Assembly (NCBI RefSeq): GCF_040545475.1 | Contig: NZ_JBEPMA010000009.1 | Coordinates: 1-64,000 of the forward strand | Length of the DNA: 64,000 bases | Direction of reading: 5' to 3' | DNA from: Peptoniphilus_A olsenii | GTDB lineage: Bacteria > Bacillota > Clostridia > Tissierellales > Peptoniphilaceae | Shown here: positions 59,643 to 64,000 of the stretch, piece by piece | Position numbering within the stretch: the stretch's first letter is position 1 | Layout: every line of letters starts with the position of its first letter | Position numbers and translations under genes: made by a program | Notes under the pieces: generated by a model | Databases searched by the model: none | Seen by the model: the letters and a program-made list of their open reading frames with translations, nothing else | Told to the model about the DNA's origin: nothing

Positions 59643-61766
59643 TTAACCGTTATTTTTTGGATCTAATCTTAATAAAATAGCATTAATTGCGACGATGACT
59701 GTTGACACAGACATTAGGATTGCTCCTAATGCAGGGCTTAATGTGATACCAATAGGAGCCAAAATTCCTGCAGCTAGAGGGATAGCTATAAAGTTATAAC
59801 CGGCTCCCCAAAAGAGGTTTTGTTTCATTTTACGAGTTGTTTTGTGTGCTAATTCAATAAATGATTCAATATCTCCTGGATCAGATTGAGTCAAGATGAC
59901 ATCAGCTGAATCCAACGCCACTTGAGTTCCTGCACCGACCGCTATTCCAACATCTGCCAAGGCAAGAGAAGGGGCATCATTGACACCGTCACCTACCATG
60001 ATAACTTTCTTTCCTTCATCTTTAAGTGTTTTAACTAACTCATATTTGTCTTGTGGAGATTGATTTGATCTATATTCAATCCCTAAATCTTCTGCCGCGC
60101 CTTGAGCCGCTTTTTCATTATCACCTGTTGCCATAATCGGCTCTATATTGTTATTTTTAAGAGCTTCAATTAAATCTTTACTTGTTGCTTTTAATTCGTC
60201 TCCTAAGGCTACAGCACCAATAGCTTCATCATTTTCTACTAAGACACTGAGGGTTGCTCCTTTTGGAATATCCATATCTAGATTACGTCCATATGCTTTT
60301 TGACTGACTAATTGGTATCGGTGCCCATTGGCTTTACCTTCTACGCCAGCACCGGAAATCACATCAATCGAATCAAAAGATGCTGGACGTATATCTTGCT
60401 GCTCGGCGAAACTTATAATTGATTGAGCAATCGGGTGGCTAGATCCTCCTTCAATACCTGCCAATAAGGCAATGATTTCCTCTTTTGTATATTTGTTATT
60501 AAAAAGTTCAACGTCTAATACTCTAAACTCACCAGTTGTTAAAGTACCTGTTTTATCTAAAATCATCACATCTGCATCTTGAGCTATTTCTAAAGACTGG
60601 CGGTCTTTTACTAGTAACCCACGACTTGCTCCTAAGCTTGTGCTACGAGCGGTGACCAATGGAATAGCTAGACCCAAAGCGTGAGGACAAGCTATAACTA
60701 ATGTTGTGATAGCAAATTTTACTGCCGTTGGGATGTCCGCTATAAGCATCCATACTACAAAAGCTATTAGTGCGGCAGTTACTGCAATATAGAAGAGCCA
60801 CCCCGCAACTTTTTGAGCAATATTTTCTGCACGAGAAGGTTGACTTTGAGCTTGGCTGATTAAATCCTGTACTTGAGATATAAAGGACTTATCACCTGTC
60901 TCAAGTACTTTAATATAAAGAACCCCTTCTCCATTTGTTGAGCCCCCGATTACTTCATCGCCAGGGCCTTTTTTTACTGCTTTTGACTCCCCAGTTAGAA
61001 GAGCTTCATTTAAACGTGATTCGCCACGCTCGATAATCCCGTCTGCTGGCACATTTTCTCCGGCTTGAACACGAATTAAATCACCTACCTTTAAGTCAGC
61101 AACTGGTCGTGTTTCAATTGAATCGTCTTCTAATACAACGTGAGCATCTTTCGGCACTAACTTAGCCAATTCTGCTTGTGCGTCTCCTGCTTCTCCAATA
61201 GCTTTCATCTCAATCCAGTGACCTAATAGCATGATTAATAGTAATGAAGCAAATTCAAAGAAAAAGTCCATCACGTGTTCACCTGTTACGTAGGTAATGA
61301 TCACAGCATAAATACTGTATAAATATGAAACACTTAAACCTAAAGAAACGAGTGCCATCATTCCAGGTTCTTTTTGTTTAAATTCGTCAACTGCACCTTG
61401 ATAGAATGGACGTCCACCATAAATAATTAATATAGTAGATAAAATAGCTACTACAATATCAGAATATGGAAAAGTAAACTGGAATGGTAGTTCAAACCCA
61501 GCCATAGGGGATAAGAGCATAATAATGATTCCTAGTGGCAATGATTTTAAGAAAAGTTCCTTAAAGTTTCCATGATGGTGGTCATGCCCTCCGTGCCCCC
61601 TGTGGTCATGCCCACTGTGACCGCTGTGATCATGCCCAGCATGATGGTCGTGATGTTGATCCTTATGGTATCCATGTTCATCTGTGATTCCATGCTCGTG
61701 TTTTAACTTATCCATGTCGTCATAATCATGGTGATTATGGGACGAATATCTGTTGTCATTATTCAT
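59643..61766 (-). CDS. copB: CopB-type copper-translocating P-type ATPase
   Basis: A 707-residue heavy-metal ATPase. Residues 1-66 are a His-rich tail (21 histidines), typical of CopB-type pumps in place of CxxC domains. The membrane metal site is CPH (360-362). The rest of the machinery is complete: TGES near 258, DKTGT with the phosphorylated Asp404, an HP-type motif in GSSHPIAQS, and VGDGVNDAPSLALADVGIAV. It exports copper or silver from the cytosol. The base composition is visibly more GC-rich than the surrounding genes, suggesting recent transfer from another low-GC Gram-positive. It follows copY on the same strand. Confidence 0.94.
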   Translation of the reverse strand: MNNDNRYSSHNHHDYDDMDKLKHEHGITDEHGYHKDQHHDHHAGHDHSGHSGHDHRGHGGHDHHHGNFKELFLKSLPLGIIIMLLSPMAGFELPFQFTFPYSDIVVAILSTILIIYGGRPFYQGAVDEFKQKEPGMMALVSLGLSVSYLYSIYAVIITYVTGEHVMDFFFEFASLLLIMLLGHWIEMKAIGEAGDAQAELAKLVPKDAHVVLEDDSIETRPVADLKVGDLIRVQAGENVPADGIIERGESRLNEALLTGESKAVKKGPGDEVIGGSTNGEGVLYIKVLETGDKSFISQVQDLISQAQSQPSRAENIAQKVAGWLFYIAVTAALIAFVVWMLIADIPTAVKFAITTLVIACPHALGLAIPLVTARSTSLGASRGLLVKDRQSLEIAQDADVMILDKTGTLTTGEFRVLDVELFNNKYTKEEIIALLAGIEGGSSHPIAQSIISFAEQQDIRPASFDSIDVISGAGVEGKANGHRYQLVSQKAYGRNLDMDIPKGATLSVLVENDEAIGAVALGDELKATSKDLIEALKNNNIEPIMATGDNEKAAQGAAEDLGIEYRSNQSPQDKYELVKTLKDEGKKVIMVGDGVNDAPSLALADVGIAVGAGTQVALDSADVILTQSDPGDIESFIELAHKTTRKMKQNLFWGAGYNFIAIPLAAGILAPIGITLSPALGAILMSVSTVIVAINAILLRLDPKNNG

Positions 61767-61785
61767 TTTAAATTCCTCCTTATAC

Positions 61786-62235
61786 TTAATGATGATGTAA
61801 ATGACATTCGCATTGTCCTTCTGGACAATTGCAATCCACTTCTTCTACTGCGAAAGATTTTTTCATCTCTAATATTTTTTCTAGTCGATCTATATCATCG
61901 AAGCTTAAAACATGATCTTCAATGATGCTTCCTATTACATTTCCGACTTTCTTATTGCAAATACGGTTAAAAATATCTTCTGCATAATCCCTTACGGCTT
62001 CTTTCTCTTCAATATTGGCAGTATAAATAAACTTTCTACCTTCCTGCTCTGTATTTAGTACGCCTTTTTCAACTAATCTGCCTAAGATCGTTTTGATAGT
62101 GGATTGTGTCCAGTCCATTTTTTCTTTCAATATGGAAATGACTTTTTTACTAGTTACTCGGTCATTTGCCCAAACTACACGCATGACTTCCCATTCAGCA
62201 TCTGTGATATGAGTACTATATACTATTACACCCAT
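61786..62235 (-). CDS. copY: CopY-type copper-responsive repressor
   Basis: A 149-residue repressor of the BlaI/MecI/CopY group. Winged helix: ITDAEWEVMRVVWANDRVTS, then TIKTILGRLVEKGVL. The C-terminus ends CNCPEGQCECHLHHH, a Cys-x-Cys...Cys-x-Cys copper site plus a His tail. Copper displaces zinc and releases it from DNA. GGGAGGGAAAGACA precedes the ATG. Two cop-box-like sites lie in its promoter. It leads the copYB operon. Confidence 0.94.
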   Translation of the reverse strand: MGVIVYSTHITDAEWEVMRVVWANDRVTSKKVISILKEKMDWTQSTIKTILGRLVEKGVLNTEQEGRKFIYTANIEEKEAVRDYAEDIFNRICNKKVGNVIGSIIEDHVLSFDDIDRLEKILEMKKSFAVEEVDCNCPEGQCECHLHHH

Positions 62236-62256
62236 TGTCTTTCCCTCCCTATAGTT

Positions 62257-62266
62257 TACAATTGTA
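62257..62266 (-). promoter_or_regulatory. copY operator: Cop box operator 1
   Basis: TACAATTGTA, a perfect match to the CopY consensus TACA-N2-TGTA, lies between the copY promoter and the gene. Confidence 0.88.
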
Positions 62267-62280
62267 GACTTAACACTTAA

Positions 62281-62313
62281 GATAAGTTTACTCTTGTAAA
62301 CTTATCTTGTCAA
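62281..62313 (-). promoter_or_regulatory. copYB promoter with overlapping cop box 2
   Basis: On the minus strand TTGACA (62313-62308) is 17 bases from TAAACT (62290-62285). A perfect 11-base inverted repeat, GATAAGTTTAC and its complement at 62281-62306, fills the spacer and covers the -10. Its core TACTCTTGTA matches the cop box in all but one position. This layout would block polymerase directly. Confidence 0.8.
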
Positions 62314-62928
62314 GTATTTTTAATAAATGTAAGCAAAGATTATTGCGTTTTTTTCCAATTGCTTCCTAGTACGATTTGTAAGGTTATCATTGATTTACAT
62401 TCATCACTCTTTTAATTCCTTATTTTTAATAATATTATAAATATGATGATACCTTTTCTGAATTTATTGTTAGGCTAAATATATAGTCATAAATTTCACA
62501 AATTCTACCCTTTCATTTTTATGGTAGTTTGGTTTAATTCACTTCAGGAACTTTACTCAAAATTTGTAGATTTATTTAAATGAAAGTTGTGCAATTGATT
62601 CATCTTATTAAGAAAAATCTGGAGAAGTTTTTCACAAGAATATAGGGTCTATTGTTTAAAAATTAGTGACTATGTAAGGTTTACAACCGATTTTTATTCG
62701 GTACTTTTATCCAATGGATTTAATGGGCTAAAACTTTGAGATGGTGTTAAGAATCAAGTACTAAAATTAAAATAGTGATTTTATGTAAATTGGTTATTGT
62801 GCAAGTTTCGAAGGTTATATAGTAATAAATTTAAAATTTGTCTTTATATAAAGGTTATAGGAGAAATCTTCACACAATAACTATAAAGCTTGAAATATCA
62901 ATGTAAGAAAAGGTGATAGAATAAAGTT
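62314..62928. other. AT-rich non-coding stretch after the copper operon
   Basis: No open frame with a ribosome site, no recognisable RNA and no strong dyad in about 600 bases. It ends at a decayed phage-type gene, so it may be eroded mobile-element DNA. Confidence 0.5.
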
Positions 62929-63494
62929 TAGTTGATAAGATAAAAGTGAATAGAGGGCTTTGTATTAAATTTACATCCCCATCAACGACAGGAATACCAG
63001 ATAGGATAATACTTCTGCCAAAAGCAAAGATTGAATTTATTGAAACAAAAAGACCTGGAAGAGAACCAAGACCAATTCAAAAAAGGATAAGGCCATTAAA
63101 AAAATTAAATTTTAAGGTTTATGTTCTTGATTTTAAAGAAAATATTGATGAAATAATAAAGAGAATCGAAGATGACAACTTGGAATACACTCTACATAAA
63201 TATCAAAACTATCCTACTGAATTTATAAAAGAAAATAGAAGATCGTCACTTTTACTAGATATGAGTTTAGACAAGACGATTATATGCCTAATGGCTATAA
63301 AAGATTTATTCTTTGATGCTTTTGCAATTTCTAAAGTTTTAATCATAGTACCATTAAGAGTTGCCAGATATACTTGGAAAGAAGAGATAGAAGGGTGGTC
63401 CCACCCTGATATCTTAAAATATTCAGTATTAATAGGTAGTGAAGAAGAAAGAATAAAAGGAGTAGATATATTCCCAAGAACGAGGCTTTCCTAA
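62929..63494 (+). pseudogene. Chimeric remnant: VRR-NUC nuclease plus SNF2-type phage helicase
   Basis: One frame joins parts of different genes. The first 75 codons (KFTSPSTTGIPDRIILLP, FIETKRPGREPRPIQKR) are the VRR-NUC domain of a phage nuclease. Then follow about 80 codons of the N-terminus of a phage SNF2-type helicase (LHKYQNYPTEFIKENRRSS, then LIIVPLRVARYTWKEEIEGW). Its Walker A, normally MGLGKT, reads MSLDKT, so it would not bind ATP normally. The end, VDIFPRT, resembles the C-terminal motif of RlmD-type methyltransferases. The piece has no proper start site and is certainly non-functional as a nuclease-helicase. Confidence 0.78.
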
Positions 63495-63519
63495 AAATTT
63501 AAATTTTATCAATACTGAC

Positions 63520-63839
63520 CACTCGAGCCATGTGGAGACGGTAGTATTATTATTCAAGATAAATACAGACCACGATTTAGATATAGATATCGGTTAAGGT
63601 GAATTATTTGAAATTGACTTTTCAAAAGATGTAAGTTATGGAGAAATAAAAAAGTTTGTGTCGGATAAATATGGATTAAAAGTTTTAAGCCTATATATTG
63701 CACAAATAAAAAGGAAAAAATGGTCATAGAAAGAGAAAATTACACTATCAGCAAGAAAGAGGCTCAAAGAGCACCAAATTGGCTAGAAGAAAAAGAAAAA
63801 CCAATAGGAGATGCTCTTAAGTATTTTGGAATGATTTAA
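63520..63839 (+). pseudogene. Remnant of the C-terminus of an RlmD-like protein from a mobile element
   Basis: The frame begins SHVETVVLLFKINTDHDL, the usual RlmD-like C-terminus plus an extension, meets TAA at 63596, and resumes GELFEIDFSKDVSYGEIKKF to SLYIAQIKRKK. A frameshift then leads into MVIERENYTISKKEAQ and ALKYFGMI, ending at 63839. The extension with Ile-Lys-Arg-Lys and KYFGMI is widespread in Firmicute mobile elements. At least one stop and one frameshift interrupt it. Confidence 0.7.
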
Positions 63840-64000
63840 GAAAACCTAAGTTCAAGAGTTCTAAAATAAAGATATTAGAAACGGTTACTTTTAAAGAAGT
63901 GTATCTCTTATACTCTTATAGCACCTAATAATACTAACTTAGAAGTAAGGAATAATAAGATAAATCTAATGTAGGATTTTTATACCATTATGAATATAGA
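63840..64000. other. Window end without recognised feature
   Basis: AT-rich sequence following the pseudogene; no gene start is seen before the window ends. Confidence 0.5.

Overview
The window looks like a chromosomal segment of a low-GC, anaerobic Gram-positive bacterium, most likely Tissierellia/Peptoniphilaceae-like (Peptoniphilus, Anaerococcus and relatives). The support is very AT-rich DNA, a WalRK operon with yycH/yycI/yycJ-type genes, DnaD- and DnaI/DnaC-type primosome genes, an S-layer-homology protein, many TTG starts behind strong Shine-Dalgarno sites, and a citrate-lyase fermentation cluster. The placement is an inference; no rRNA or tRNA gene is present to confirm it.

Layout. 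0-7.2 kb: a LysR regulator divergent from a five-gene operon (opine-dehydrogenase-like, MmgE/PrpD, GltS-like and AGCS transporters, class I amidotransferase). 7.2-10.6 kb: an IclR regulator divergent from an Nramp-fold transporter and a ureohydrolase, both lacking canonical metal ligands. 10.6-15.7 kb: a frameshifted TPR gene, a complete DpnII (GATC) restriction-modification system, and a secreted CAMP-factor-family protein with a duplicated C-terminal unit and an interrupted tail. 15.7-21.9 kb: two same-orientation arrays of dispersed palindromic repeats flank marR, lplA, lipoyl-domain lpd and osmC. 21.9-29.7 kb: minus-strand housekeeping genes (GNAT, cation/proton antiporter, MgtE, aminotransferase, primosome DnaI and DnaD). 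29.9-36.7 kb: Lrp, WalR, WalK, YycH, YycI, WalJ, SurE. 37-43.8 kb: a TAXI-type TRAP transporter, then an M20 amidohydrolase with a two-protein DUF3100 membrane system. 44-47.7 kb: FtsH, a glutathionyl-hydroquinone-reductase-like protein, and a third, inverted repeat array. 47.7-50.6 kb: a DUF2975/YozG-type operon, a nitroreductase, a candidate small RNA, and an SLH protein. 50.8-58.1 kb: the citrate fermentation operon citG-citC-citX-oadA-(broken citS)-citD-citE-citF. 58.1-64 kb: RlmD, an apparently acquired copY-copB copper operon, and decayed phage or mobile-element genes.

How the genes work together. Citrate lyase (CitDEF), with its prosthetic-group enzymes (CitG, CitX) and acetyl ligase (CitC), should split citrate to acetate and oxaloacetate, and OadA should decarboxylate oxaloacetate. 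The local 2-hydroxycarboxylate transporter is a remnant, so citrate must enter by another route or the pathway is decaying. WalRK with YycH, YycI and YycJ is the cell-wall control system. The most system-like unfamiliar units are (1) osmC, lipoyl-Lpd, lplA and a marR gene with an OhrR-like N-terminal cysteine, which together could form a lipoyl-driven peroxide or thiol-stress module, and (2) the opine-dehydrogenase/MmgE-PrpD/dual-transporter operon, which could handle an opine-like imino acid.
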